Assembly (NCBI RefSeq): GCF_964340395.1 | Contig: NC_135550.1 | Span: 3,137,001 to 3,201,000 of the forward strand | Length of the DNA: 64,000 nt | Direction of reading: 5' to 3' | DNA from: Glandiceps talaboti | Lineage: Eukaryota; Hemichordata; Enteropneusta; Spengelidae | Shown: positions 24,589-35,900 of the stretch, one piece after another | How the letters are laid out: each line of letters begins with the position of its first letter | How positions within the stretch are numbered: the stretch's first letter is position 1 | Translations under genes and position numbers: made by a program | Notes under the pieces: model-generated | Told to the model about the DNA's origin: nothing | Databases searched by the model: none | The model's input: the letters and a program-made list of their open reading frames with translations, nothing else

Positions 24589-24611
24589 CCGTCGCCATTT
24601 TAATACCTTCC

Positions 24612-24798
24612 CAAATTACACACGAATCTAATTAACAATCAACAAGATATCGCTTAATTAGTCGATTTCATTGATATGCAAATTGCCCTGATTAAAATGA
24701 GCAGATCTCACTCAAAAACTAATCAGTTCTACCATTATCCCTAACATTATATGTACCAAACTTTATTATAATTGACCCAGCCGTTTTTAAGAAAATTA
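24612..24798 (+). repeat. 190-bp repeat unit, copy 2, ending in CA microsatellite
   Basis: Second copy of the 24224-24412 unit with a few substitutions and indels. The CA tract at 24805-24857 follows. Confidence 0.65.
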
Positions 24799-24804
24799 TG
24801 ACAC

Positions 24805-24806
24805 AG

Positions 24807-24857
<51 letters not shown>
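24805..24857. repeat. CA dinucleotide tract
   Basis: About 26 CA units after the copy-2 repeat unit. Confidence 0.95.
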
Positions 24858-24858
<1 letters not shown>

Positions 24859-24919
24859 TCATTTCATCTAAGGCTGCTGTCAGAATTTACAACAAGGGGA
24901 CTGGGGAGACATTGGGAGT

Positions 24920-25060
24920 GGGCATGAAAAATAGTTTAGGTTCAAAGGGGGGGGCATGGAAATTCTGATGGTCTGAAAGGGGGGCGCGCGAAATATTTTG
25001 CTCATGATTTGTCATTTGAACCAAATTTAACTTCAGGAACGGTCGTTTACCGAGTAAATG
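24920..25060. repeat. Dispersed repeat, inverted copy of 8385-8530
   Basis: Carries ATTCTGATGGTCTGAAAG and CAGGAACGGTCGTTTACC, the reverse complements of the 8.4-kb copy. G-runs interrupt it. Confidence 0.55.
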
Positions 25061-25111
25061 TAAACATTCCTATTAATGTGTATGCATTTGTTATAAATGA
25101 GGAAAGAAATG

Positions 25112-25180
25112 TGACACGTGTAGGAATTGAAACCACGTCCCCTAAACACTAGTCAGAGTTCTCAGCTGAGCTAACGTGCC
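25112..25180 (-). tRNA. tRNA-Thr(AGT)-like relic, likely pseudogene or SINE head
   Basis: On the minus strand, GGCACGT (25180-25174) pairs with ACGTGTC (25119-25113) as a 7-bp acceptor stem with one G-U. A TAGCTCAGCTGAG-like D region with A-box features follows, then an anticodon-type stem with loop CTAGTGT (anticodon AGT, Thr). A T arm with loop TTCAATT closes it, with B-box similarity GGTTTCAATTCC. The length is 69 nt, and the D arm and one T-stem strand are imperfect. A partial copy with a perfect T stem lies at 25382-25440. Imperfect arms and a shared 3' flank argue for a SINE or a pseudogene, not a working tRNA. Confidence 0.5.
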
Positions 25181-25378
25181 AAGTGGTAGATAACATGAAT
25201 TTATCCTGAGGTATACCTTCTTTCCTCGAAGCAATGGTGAGAAGCCAACTCTTTTTATAAAGCTTAAACCTTTACTTAAGGATCTAAATAGATTCACAGG
25301 TCTCCCTGCCTATTTGTGGCCAACATAGGAATAGGTTTTTGAAGCAAGGCTGGGCTTTTTGAAACACTTTTTTGGATA

Positions 25379-25440
25379 CTTTGTTATAAATGAGGAAAGA
25401 AAAGTGACACGTGTAGGAATTGAACCTACGTCCCCTAAAA
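25379..25440 (-). repeat. Partial copy of the tRNA-like relic and its 3' flank
   Basis: Shares about 60 bp with 25087-25147: the T arm (GTAGG, loop TTCAATT, CCTAC), the acceptor 3' strand and the flank TTTCTTTCCTCATTTATAAC. The D and anticodon arms are absent. The common 3' flank beyond the tRNA part is what a tRNA-derived SINE would show. Confidence 0.5.
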
Positions 25441-25489
25441 TGTGTATGGTTTGGAATTTCATGCCCCTAATTGGCCTCCTACATGTCCT

Positions 25490-25605
25490 TACTTTCAAAA
25501 AAAGTTATTACCGTGGGCTCCACACCCTCCCCACTATCTATCATAAGGGATGCTGTTTCTGCCCAAAATCAAGATTGAAAGAGAAAACCCTGCTGACTAA
25601 GTATT
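25490..25605. repeat. Dispersed repeat, inverted copy of 7440-7560
   Basis: GGGATGCTGTTTCTGCCC and AACCCTGCTGACTAAG are the reverse complements of the 7.4-kb copy. Confidence 0.55.
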
Positions 25606-26433
25606 TCTAAGTACAGGTTACAGCCCAATGCGAGAGCTTTTTCGCAAAGCCGATATCTGTTTGTAAAGAAATCTCTCATTGTTATGTATGGACGCTAAAG
25701 TTGATTTCCACTGTTAGTTAAATGTAGTGTACCATACTGTACATCTGTGAAGCGGGGGGGGGGGGTACTGTATAATTTAACATTAAAATATGTCTTGCCG
25801 GGAGTGGCCCTACGAAAATTCTCAGGTCCATTTCGCGGCGGGGGGGGGGGGGGCATGAATTTATTTTGAGAGCGCAAAGGGGGTTGCGAAATTTTGTTTT
25901 ACCAATGAAATAAATCTCCCCCCCCTCCTTAAATTCTGACCCCAGCCTAACCACCCCATCCTGCTTAAGACAACTTGAAAAGAGACTCTTGTCGGGGATA
26001 TTTTCGTTTGTATTCGACCATTTTTCCATCCACCTGAATCATGTGAGCAATAAAATAATTGTGGAATATCATTACACTCTCTAGAATAAATGCCAGAAAT
26101 AAAACATAAGATGACAGTAAATACCACGGACGTGATGGACGTCATATCATTGCAGAATCAAGTAGCCATCTGTTACCTATGCTCTTTCAATTTTATTGTC
26201 ATATACCTTAATATTACATATCATTCCGATACTTGCGTAGTTATTGGCAAGAACAGTTGTAATACGAAAGTTGTTGACAAATGCACAGATTCGTTGTATG
26301 CTCCATTACTACATTAAACGTTTATTTAGGGTATTGGGAGTATATTCACTCTCTATAAAGGGGTCATCCATTGTGTGTGAACGATTTGTCGAATTTCTGT
26401 CAAGAAACGTGTGCTTCTTTGGTCGATCATGGA
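25606..26433. other. Unassigned sequence
   Basis: Contains G-runs at 25755-25766 and 25841-25853 and short frames with no domain. Probably decayed dispersed repeats. Confidence 0.35.
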
Positions 26434-26533
<100 letters not shown>

Positions 26534-26819
26534 ATCGCTATCACGATAGTAATTCCAATACAAGTTTTTATAGTAGAGTTTTTCTGCGTATGTGCACTCG
26601 ATAGTAAACAAATCTCTATATCAATTATTCCCTCTGTCAACTTTACACGTCATTCCAAGTGCTAAATATTTCCATAAAATGTGTAATGTGGGATCATGGC
26701 ATCGTAAAAAAACGATTGATATACAAAAATCAGAGATTATAAACATATCAATGTGTAGTATTCGGGTGACGTAAGTGAAAGATATCTCAGTGAAGGTAGA
26801 CATACTTTGGTTATTGTTG

Positions 26820-26990
26820 GTTAGGGCCCTCGGAGCCTTCAGTAATTACAAGGGGCAGGGGAATAGGAGTAATGTCACTTTTTTACAAAAAGTTTCTTGG
26901 GGAGGGCTATATTTTAGAAAATGAAAATTAGGTGAGGGTCACATTTTACTTTGACTCATTTTTATTAATACATTATTGATATTTTCTCCT
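26820..26990. repeat. GGGAGCCTTCAG-type dispersed repeat
   Basis: Same order of phrases as at 47745-47900: GAGCCTTCA(G/A)TAATTAC, a G-rich run, GTCACTTTTTTAC, then GGGTCACATTTTACTTTGA. The satellite at 26994-27215 follows it, and a related short piece follows the 47.8-kb copy, so the satellite unit is probably part of this element. Confidence 0.5.
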
Positions 26991-26993
26991 GAT

Positions 26994-27215
26994 CCCACCA
27001 CTGCCAACTATTCCAAATCCTAATGCTACCATATCCCACCACTGCCAACTATTCCAAATCCTAATGCTACCATATCCCACCACTGCCAACTATTCCAAAT
27101 CCTAATGCTACCATATCCCACCACTGCCAACTATTCCAAATCCTAATGCTACCATATCCCACCACTGCCATCTGTTCCAAATCCTACTGCTACCTTACCC
27201 CACCACTGCCACCAT
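26994..27215. repeat. 41-bp tandem repeat, about 5 copies
   Basis: The unit contains CCACTGCCAACTATTCCAA and TCCTAATGCTACCATATCCC. The first four units are almost identical and the fifth is diverged. A single related unit appears at about 47905-47960 and an inverted one at about 21215-21255, so the array was expanded from part of a dispersed element. Confidence 0.85.
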
Positions 27216-27407
27216 TGTAAAGCACCGTAATAACCCCATCAATTTGATTTTAATAATTACGATTTGTTTGTGGTCGAATTACTTGATTTATGAAATTTAG
27301 TCGAATCGCAAGATATGAATGAGTAAGTGAAACATTCTAATCAGTTTTCTTCTTTGCCAATTATTTCTAAGTTACTTCATTTTTACCTCCCATAAGGAGA
27401 GGCTAGC

Positions 27408-27438
<31 letters not shown>

Positions 27439-27440
27439 GT
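27408..27440. repeat. TCTG microsatellite
   Basis: About seven TCTG/GTCC units joined to a GTGTGTAGACACGATATTTC phrase. This arrangement, a short element end next to GACA/TCTG repeats, recurs at 28110 and 50140. Confidence 0.85.
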
Positions 27441-27479
27441 CCGTCCGTCTGTGTGTAGACACGATATTTCAAACGCTAC

Positions 27480-28045
27480 TGCATCGATTCTAATTAAACT
27501 TGCTACACATCTTCCATATATGGTAATGACAAGACCTGATTAGATTTTGGTAAACATCCAATGAACATTTATTCATTTGCATAATTAATTGTTTTAAGTA
27601 ATTAAGCCATATCTTTGGAACACATTCTCCAAATTCAATATAATTTAGTACATACGTTAACCATAACAAAGCGCACATGTCCTATAAAGTCTGTTGATAT
27701 AGCTTACTGTTTGAATGAATAATTTACAGAAATAATGATTTTTGATAATGAGGCTATATCTTAAGGATGCAGGCTTCAATTTGGATATAATTCGTCAGAT
27801 ACCTTAACCATAACAAAGCACATATGTCCTATAAAATTTGTATTAATTTTCATGAAAAATTTGCATAAATTAATGATTGTTCGGTAATTAGGCCGTATCT
27901 TAAGAATGCAATCTTCAAATTTCATATAATACGGTACATACATCAAACATAATAATACGCACCTGTCCTATGAATTTTGTTGATACAACTTTTACTTTTA
28001 ATGAATAATTTGAATAATTAATGATTTTCAGTAATTAAGCTGTAC
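27480..28045 (+). repeat. Diverged tandem repeat, unit about 140-146 bp (left part)
   Basis: Four units with the order AATTAATGATT, GTAATTAAGC..TATCTT, CTTCAAATT..ATATAAT, ACATACGTTAACCATAA and GCACATGTCCTATAAA. The landmark CATAACAAAGC..CAC falls near 27660, 27808 and 27950. The array resumes at 29146, so an insertion split it. Confidence 0.7.
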
Positions 28046-28047
28046 CT

Positions 28048-28146
28048 TAACGATGCTTTTTTTAGCACAACTGAACTGAAGGTTCAGTAGTGCTATAGGC
28101 ATGGCAAAGTGTATGTCTGTCTGTCTGTCTGTCTGTCTGTGTGTGT

Positions 28147-28229
<83 letters not shown>

Positions 28230-29145
28230 CAACTTAAAGTCAAACTCTGATGTGGGTTTTGGGTCAAAAAGTGTGATTTTTTATCAAAAAATTTAAACTC
28301 CAAAAGTACTAGGCAGATTGGCATGACATTTGATGGGGACATTAGATTTGAGTAAATTAGGATTTGTTCATGACATGATGATTCCCTTAGTAATATGCAA
28401 ATTAGGGCTTAAAATGTGTCTTTTTGGTCAAAAACCTATAATTCCAATACTACCCAGCAGATTGGGCTGTTATTTAAGAGGGATGCATCTGTGGGTGTAT
28501 AGATGAAGAAGTATTAAGCATATAATGATCTCATTAGTAATATGCAAATTAGGTGTAAAAATGTGAATTTTAGTCAAAAATTTATATCTCAAAAAGTACT
28601 TTGTCAATGAGACTGAAACTTGGTGAAATGTTTCTAGAAGTGTTATTCTGCAGATTTTCTTCAAAATATTATGACACAATTGGCCCTAGCAACCATGACC
28701 ACGCCCTTAGCAACAACCGAATGGCAGTATATTTTGCTCAAATAACATCATCTGTTAGGCAAATGAGTAAACATTCAAAAAATGTATGTAAATTTGCCTA
28801 GTAACAAGACTACGCCCACAGCAACAACCAAATGTGCCTAGCAACAAGACCACGCCCATAGCAACAGCCAAATGATCACGTATATTGCAATGATAATATC
28901 AGCAATTCATACACAAGTGAAAAAAACAAACAAAAATGTATGCAAATATATCTAGCAACATGACCACACCCATAACAACAGCCAAATGATCGCGTATATC
29001 ACAAAGATAGCAGCAACATGGTTGGATAGGCAACTGGATAGTCATTCAGCAAATGAACACCTATTGTTAGCATGGACTAGCATATCGATAAACATTTTTA
29101 AAAACTGCACTGTTGTGCTACAATACCATTGGCGGTATTTTTTTA
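28048..29145. mobile_element. Nested insertion of about 1.1 kb with AGCACAAC/GTTGTGCT ends
   Basis: This block interrupts the 140-bp tandem repeat. It begins with TTTAGCACAACTGAACTG next to a TTCAG/CTGAA hairpin and ends with GTTGTGCTACAATACC, so short inverted ends TAGCACAAC are visible. It holds a TCTG/GT microsatellite (28112-28227), three diverged units with AATATGCAAATTAGG, and a patch of AGCAAC..GACCACGCCC repeats (28685-28990). No transposase frame. The exact ends and any target duplication are uncertain. Confidence 0.5.
28112..28227. repeat. TCTG / GT compound microsatellite
   Basis: About seven TCTG units followed by about 88 bp of (GT)n, inside the nested insertion. Confidence 0.95.
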
Positions 29146-29480
29146 GTTTTAATGAGTAATTTGCATAATTTGTGATTAGCGACTTTCGGTAATTAGGTTA
29201 ATGCAAACTTAAAATTTCATAGAGTTTGGTACATATGTCAACCATAACAATGCGCACATGAGGTTTCTTGACAGCTTTTACTTTTAATGAGTAATTTGAA
29301 TTATTAATGATCTTCAGCAATTAAGCTATATCTTTTGAACGCACCCTTCAAATTGCATATAATTTATCACATACATCAACCATGAGAAAACATACATATC
29401 CTCTACAGCCTGTTTGTATAGTTTCTAATTTTAATGGATAATTGCATAATTAATGATTTTATGCAAACAGATTCGCCATT
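29146..29480 (+). repeat. Diverged tandem repeat, unit about 140 bp (right part)
   Basis: Continues the 27480-28045 array with units carrying AGTAATTTG, TAATTAGG, ACATA..TCAACCAT and ATGCGCACATG at a spacing of about 137 bp. Confidence 0.65.
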
Positions 29481-29630
29481 AGGCCGAATAAAAAAAATGG
29501 TTTGGTTCCGGTTACCCGACCCCACCTAGTTTTTCAGTGCTGACCCGAAACGTTTTTTCACGTATTCGTAATAAAATCGCGAAAATTATGAAGTCTCGCG
29601 AGAAATAGTGGATGCGGAATCTGACATCAA
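29480..29630. repeat. Dispersed repeat, inverted copy of 7300-7450
   Basis: GGTTCCGGTTACCCGACC and AATAGTGGATGCGGAA are complementary to the 7.3-kb copy. A second short scrap of it occurs at 29775-29810. Confidence 0.6.
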
Positions 29631-29892
29631 CTAAAAAAGACAATAACACAATGGGAAGAAACCAATAACATAGAGACTATATGAAAAACAACGGAAATCA
29701 TAACTACCTAAACTAGACACTCACGCATGATAAGAAAATAAAAAAATATAAAATCTACCTACCTAAAATAATTGTTTGGTTCCGGTTAACCTAGTTTTTC
29801 ACTGCCTTCAGTAAACTATTCTAAAATTGAGCGTAATCGGAACCACACACTTATTTAGGTCTTACTGAACCTTTCAGATTACAAATGTTGTG

Positions 29893-29946
29893 TTGTGTTT
29901 GTGTTGTTCTTGTTCTTGTTCTTGTTCTTGTTCTTGTTGTCGTCGT
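29893..29946. repeat. TTCTTG hexanucleotide repeat and flanking GTT/GGT-rich stretch
   Basis: About five TTCTTG units, then GTCGTCG and GGTGCTGGTGGT. Low complexity; the Leu-Phe and Lys-Asn frames are artefacts. Confidence 0.85.
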
Positions 29947-30295
29947 CGGTGCTGGTGGTGCTGGTGGTCTTGTTAAGGCAATGTGAGCAAAAGTGCGGTG
30001 GCTGTTTTGGTGACTGTAAGGAAGTTGCTGCTGTGGCTGCTATTGTTGTTGTTATCCAAAACATCTGCATAAAATGACGGATTAGTTTAGATTAAATTAA
30101 AGTTGTCTGACTAGTCAGCATTCCTGTGATATATGTGATATATGATATACCTCTTGACGGTACGGCTATGGTTTACGATGAATCGTCATTAACAAGTCCA
30201 ATTTATAATTTTTTTAATTCAACTTTCAAGTGATAATACTTACATACAACACTGCATAGACTATTCTAGCACAATGTCAATGTCATACATATGTG

Positions 30296-30440
<145 letters not shown>

Positions 30441-30621
30441 TATAGTAGCAGAGCATAGTATACTAAATACCAGAAACTAAGAAATTTTATCAAGGTCTAT
30501 TTGTTCTCAAATAGATGTCCCGACAATACCTTGATTAACTGTTTCTTCAGCAGTCTGATTATCTCAAAAGCGTGAAACTCTTTGAGTTAAGGCTTAAGAC
30601 CTCATAATTCCTGGTATTAAG

Positions 30622-31621
30622 GGATGATTACACAATGTCACACAAGCTCAATAAAACGAACTTCGTTCGTTTAGGAGGAAGGGATCTGGCGTCAATGTAA
30701 TTGCTGAACTTCCTTTTCGCCTTCACGCCTTCAAGGATAACAGGTTCTGAGATGTTGATAAGTTGGTTAAAATTTACTTCTAATGTGACATACAGTGCTG
30801 GGTTTCTGGTAATATTTTAATGAGTTTACCATTATGTTTTTACATTGCATCAATCGTAGGGGTGTAACCGCCACAGTTTTCTCCATGGTTTACATCATTC
30901 ATATAATACTGTGTCCATGTCGGTAACAGGACAACTGCCCCCCGGACAATTGCCCCCGAAGGACAACTGCCCCTGGACAATTGCCCCCCTGGAAAAGATT
31001 TATTTATTATCAGTTCAATACAAAAGAATGCCAACTCTGCTATATATTCTTTTAGTAAATCCATTTGAAGTAACCACTTGAAACTATGTAGTCTTGGTTC
31101 CTTCCTGATATTGTATTTGATGTCGTTCCATGTAGTTGCACCTGTATATGATATTGATTGTTGTTCAACTGATGTCTTCACTGATGTTTTCACTGAAATT
31201 ATGTGAATTACGGCGGTAAGTTAAATCATCATGCCGACTTTTATGAATGACGTAACAATTATCACAGATAACAATAGAGTAAAACATGTGAATGTAGTGA
31301 GTATAATGTACGCAAATTGCGGCGGTAAGTTGCCGACAGTGACTTTTTAATGAATGACAAACCCGATCATCTGTAATACTTGCTTTTTTTTCGTTCGGGG
31401 GCAGTAGTCCGGGGGCAGTTGTCCTTCGGGGGCAGTTGTCCGGGGGGCAATTGTCCTGGGGGCAGTTGGCCTTCGGGGGCAATTGTCCGGGGGAAATTGT
31501 CCGGGGGGCAGTTGTCCTAGAATCCTAGAATCGTCGATATCGACCCTGTGAACGTTCATTTGGGGTGTCCTAAACGAACGAAGCTCGTTTCTTGAGCTTG
31601 TGTGACATTGTGCGATCGTCC
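30622..31621. mobile_element. 1.0-kb element with 56-bp terminal inverted repeats
   Basis: The left end reads GGATGATTACACAATGTCAC and the right end is its complement, GTGACATTGTGCGATCGTCC; the match continues through CACAAGCTCAA and the internal palindrome CGAACTTCGTTCG. Further in, clusters of GGACAATTGCCCCC-type units (30930-30992) face complementary clusters (31397-31517), so there is a second inverted layer. No transposase frame; the interior holds a LINE scrap. The target duplication is unclear. It ends 376 bp upstream of the DTD2 start codon and may bear on its promoter. Confidence 0.7.
30992..31190 (-). pseudogene. LINE ORF2 C-terminal scrap
   Basis: The minus-strand frame contains GATTWNDIKYNIRKEPRLHS and then FKWLLQMDLLKEY. 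W-N-x-(I/L)-x-x-x-I-R, followed by F-K-x-x-L-(K/Q)-x-x-L, is the usual last segment of LINE ORF2 proteins. Only about 65 residues remain, and they lie within the 1.0-kb TIR element. The frame then runs into the GGACAATTGCCCCC cluster. Confidence 0.5.
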
Positions 31622-31909
31622 ATAAGACTTGTATATGCGTATACATGTATATTGATAATAATAATTCCAGTAGCAGCTACCTTTTGTATGAATGCATATC
31701 AAATACAAGTTTTGAAAATCGAATTCTTCACGACTATTGGGCGATCATTGAAGTCGACATAAAGGTCGTCTTTGATATGTAAACCAAGTTGTTGAGTCAA
31801 TAAAGGTCTTCATTGACGAAACACGAGTACGTGTGTTTCACTACACAAGACAGGAGGACTATAAGGTATTACCACTTTAGTTTGGGGAAGTTCAGAAAGT
31901 GGCCATGGA

Positions 31910-31917
31910 TATAAATA
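31910..31917 (+). promoter_or_regulatory. Possible TATA box upstream of DTD2
   Basis: TATAAATA 80 bp before the start codon of exon 1. The spacing would put the transcription start near 31940. AT-rich DNA gives many such matches, so support is weak. Confidence 0.25.
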
Positions 31918-31996
31918 TCGTAGATTTGACATTTTGTGTTTTTCCTGGTAAATTGTAGATCGCTACTACCTCGAGATAGTCTGAGGCTGCCAGAGG

Positions 31997-32122
31997 ATGG
32001 ATAAATTATCACCGAATCCAACAAGAGCGTCAATGCCTAGAGCTCGAATAGTATTACAGCAGTGTACATCGGCACGTGTACAGGTGCAGTCTCCTGCTGA
32101 AAGTACAGTTGACTTCATTGAG
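31997..32122 (+). CDS. DTD2: DTD2 exon 1
   Basis: 42 codons from ATG (context CAGAGGATGG) to a phase-0 donor GAG/GTACGT. An internal Met at residue 13 could also start translation, but the first is used to keep the family's usual length. The product aligns with the N-terminal strand of the DTD fold. Confidence 0.88.
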
Positions 32123-32856
32123 GTACGTTTCCATAACTTTAACATTATAGTTCACGACAATTTGAAGAAAACCACAATCAAAATAACTTAAGTTATTTAA
32201 ACTTAAACTTAAGTGTCAATTTGAAAATATATAAAATAGTGTCAGAAGGAGCGCACACTGTGTGATGAGATTGGTCTAGGCCGATCGATGGAATGATTGT
32301 CCATACAATTCATTGTCGGACCTGCCAACAATTCGTCTCATAAGTAGCGGACAATCAACTCTCGAAGGGGTACTTGGAACGACACCATCGCGTGACTATA
32401 AAACTTCAATATAGCGATTGATTTTAATCCATCAAAAAGTATCAGGTCCAAATTGATGGAATGGAATGTTTGAATGGGATCGAGACTGTGACGTGTGTCC
32501 ATTTTATAGCAATATTTCTGGGTTTAGGGGAAAATAAACATGATGTCAACCTTCTTCTATACCTACAACAACATCTCTTTTGCATTTAACCACCAGTGGC
32601 ACGTCCATCAATAGGTAATTATTTTTGGTTTTTGTATACATGCCTTTTATATTGTTCCTCGTAACTGCCATTTTAATTTTCATCATTGTATTTTGTATTT
32701 TATTAGATTTTTGCGACTTTTAGGACTATTAAAATGTCTTGTCTTATTTATCAACTATTTTTTTTGTTTCTCAACATGTTAATTTACTGATATGTGAAAT
32801 CAAGCAGTTAGACCATTTTATTTTTAGTCACTATTTTGTTTTAATAAACCATGTAC

Positions 32857-32901
<45 letters not shown>

Positions 32902-35900
32902 CATTGTTATTATTACATGTATTATTATTACAAGTTAAGGGGCTTAATATTATGTGACAATAAAAATCACATAGTTAACAAGTTAAAAGGAATGTGGCAA
33001 ATGCATGACAATCAATGAATGTTAAAATCCTCGACTGAAATAAAGAAACCAAAATGTTTAAATTTCTTAAACTAATAGTGTTTTAAACATTTTTATAGTT
33101 TTTCTTTTTAGTTATCGTTTGTACTTAATGTGTACTAAAACGTGTTGCTTTCTTCGACAAGACAATACAGTAAAATCAGAATCTATTTAGATACGTAGAC
33201 GATTAATCTATTCTGTGAGTGTGACATTGTGGCTTACTTACTCAAGGGTTGGAGTGCAGTAATGTCTGATATAAGTACCTCGATTGTAACAGTACATCTC
33301 TGTCTTGAAATAGGCAAATATTCTGTGACAGAGACGAGATCAACGCGACCACACGTACATGTATTTGAATTCGTCTCACAAAGCTTTCCAAACTTTCAAG
33401 TTACCGAATGAAGAGTGTTGAATGAAGTTCAGAATGTTGTTTGTTTGAAACCTTCTGTCCTGAAACTATGTACTGACACAGGGATTACTGTGTTCTGCAG
33501 AAAATGTAATACCTGGATTTACTTTCAGGTACATTATCTGTGTTGATCATCATGAATCAGTTGCAGTTACTCAACACCTTTCAAATTGAACGGAGTATAA
33601 CACCACTGTTTACAACTCAGGGTCTCATCTTCAAATTTATGTGCTAAGTAGGAACATTTTCTAAGAACTACACATCCAGGAATATAACGAAAATGTCACT
33701 GTTTCATTGAAACATTGACAATAATACCGTGTATCATTATTTGAAAGGGTGTCGAACTTTGTAGAAAGGTAAAGGAAGGTACGCGTGTACTATTAGTTGT
33801 TTTTAAGTACTAGCAATGTAAGTCAGATACACGTTTTATTAACAACACGTCATGTATTGACTTTCATTTGTATTAAATTGTAATTTTACCCGTACTTTGA
33901 CAAAATATAAAGTTTTTTCTCTGTTTTTCTCCATTTACTCTAAAGCAAGGAGATCTTTTGTATATTTCACTTTTTTTCATGTTTTATGTCTAATTTTGCA
34001 ATTGTGGTGATTTTATTGCCATGGCAACTAATGTCTGTGACTATTTTTTAAAACCCAGTATAACAAATAAATTACCTCGTGGAAACAGCTACCCTGTTTT
34101 AGGCAATTTGTGTTACAACTGACATGGCTAACTTATACATGCTAGAAGCAAGGAAATGTTTTCTCACATTTTTTTGCTCATGTTTTACGTCTAATTTTCC
34201 AAAACAATCCACATAATGTGATGATTGTGTTACCGTGGCAACTGATTTTCATAAAATGGTAACTTTTTTTGAACTCTGTATAATAAACTACCTCACTTTG
34301 AGTGGGCAATATGCAAATAAACCTGATTATTATTAAATTCATTACATCCTTTTGTCAGCAGAAAATATTTTACCAAAAATCAACATTTTTAAGCCGCCTG
34401 TATATTTCCATGGAAACAGCTATCCTATTTTAGATAGTTTGTTACATTGGATAGCACCGACTATAATAGATCCAAAAAGCAAGGAAATTTTTTTTTTATG
34501 TCAAAATTTGGAAAAATAATCTGCATATTATGGTGATTTTCGTTACCATGGCAACGGATGTTCATAAACTGACCCCATTTTTTGAACTCAGCATAACAAA
34601 CTATTCCACTTAGGGTGGTTGATATTCAAATAAACTCGATTATTATTAAAATCATTATTTTCTATATAATATTATATAATTATTTTACATTTTAATAATC
34701 ATTTTCATCATGAATTATGATGTAAGTATTCACTCAGGAATGTGGGTGTTTAATGATGAGATATAATACTCTGGACTTTAAAAAAAGTGTAGCTTTAATT
34801 TCGGTATATATGGAATTAAGGTAAAGTACATTGAAAGGCAAATTAGAAATGACTAAACTTTACTGATAATATTGATATTTGCAATGGAGTCTTACAAGTG
34901 TTTCCATTGCATGTCTATTTTATGGAGCGTTTTGACCTCATGCTGTACAATAATTCCATTGAAGTATGAACGCCATACGTGTATTAACTTGTTTCGGTCT
35001 CTCATATCCATGCGACAGTGTCACCCACCAGTTAAGTGGACTACTCCAAGAATGACGTAAAGATAACAGAACTTTTCATTTTAATTCGTCAGTCATAACA
35101 AGTCACTCTTTATACTTTCTACTTGATGACAGATTTTCGTGATACTTTCTTCACAGATCAGCAAGGGTGTTGTAGTGTATGTATGCTTTCTCAGGGACTG
35201 TACAATGGAACTTCTGAACAAGATGGGTGAGTAGACGTGCATCCTAAACTAACCAAATTCAATACACACTTGCATGTACTCCCTGTCAAAACACCACCAG
35301 CTTTATAGCAAGATGTATGAAAGGAATTGAGTTCAACAACTTCAAGTTAAAGTAGTCAAAATATACATGTTCATACCTGTATCAGAAGACAATATACATG
35401 TACATACCTGTATCAGAAGACAATATACAGTAAAACCAGTGTAATATACGAGCGTATAATTTTCACTAGAATGTATACATGACGTAGTATCTGAAGTTAC
35501 GCAATTAGTACTTTGCTTCACCTGCTTTGCTGCAACAACATTCCCTAAGAATCAAGAGAACATGTGAAACTTTTACTCTGTACTTGTACTTGTCAGTGTG
35601 ACATGTGCTCTGTCTAATCAATACATTACTATTCATGAGCTGGAACATGTATATTAAGTAGGGATTGGTTTAGTCATTATCCTTGCCTTGTAACTTTCAG
35701 TCTAGAACTGATAACAATGACGAATGTAGTATCTAAAGTGTACGGATCTGATTCTCTGGTTCTCTACGCCGGTCAATCCACTACAAAGACATGCACTAGG
35801 ACCTGATAGGGTATATTAGTGATTACTATCCCTAAGTACAGAATTAAGGCTGGCCGTACTACATCACCTTATAGCTAGAATACGTTCAGTAAATTAGTAC

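Larger units (their letters stand above)
32123..35156 (+). other. DTD2 intron 1 (3034 bp)
   Basis: Donor GTACGT, acceptor TTCTTCACAG. It holds an ATT microsatellite (32857-32918) and three diverged repeats with RFX X-box-like palindromes (33925-34670). Frames at 32739-32957, 33229-33411 and 34872-35060 lack domains. Confidence 0.85.
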
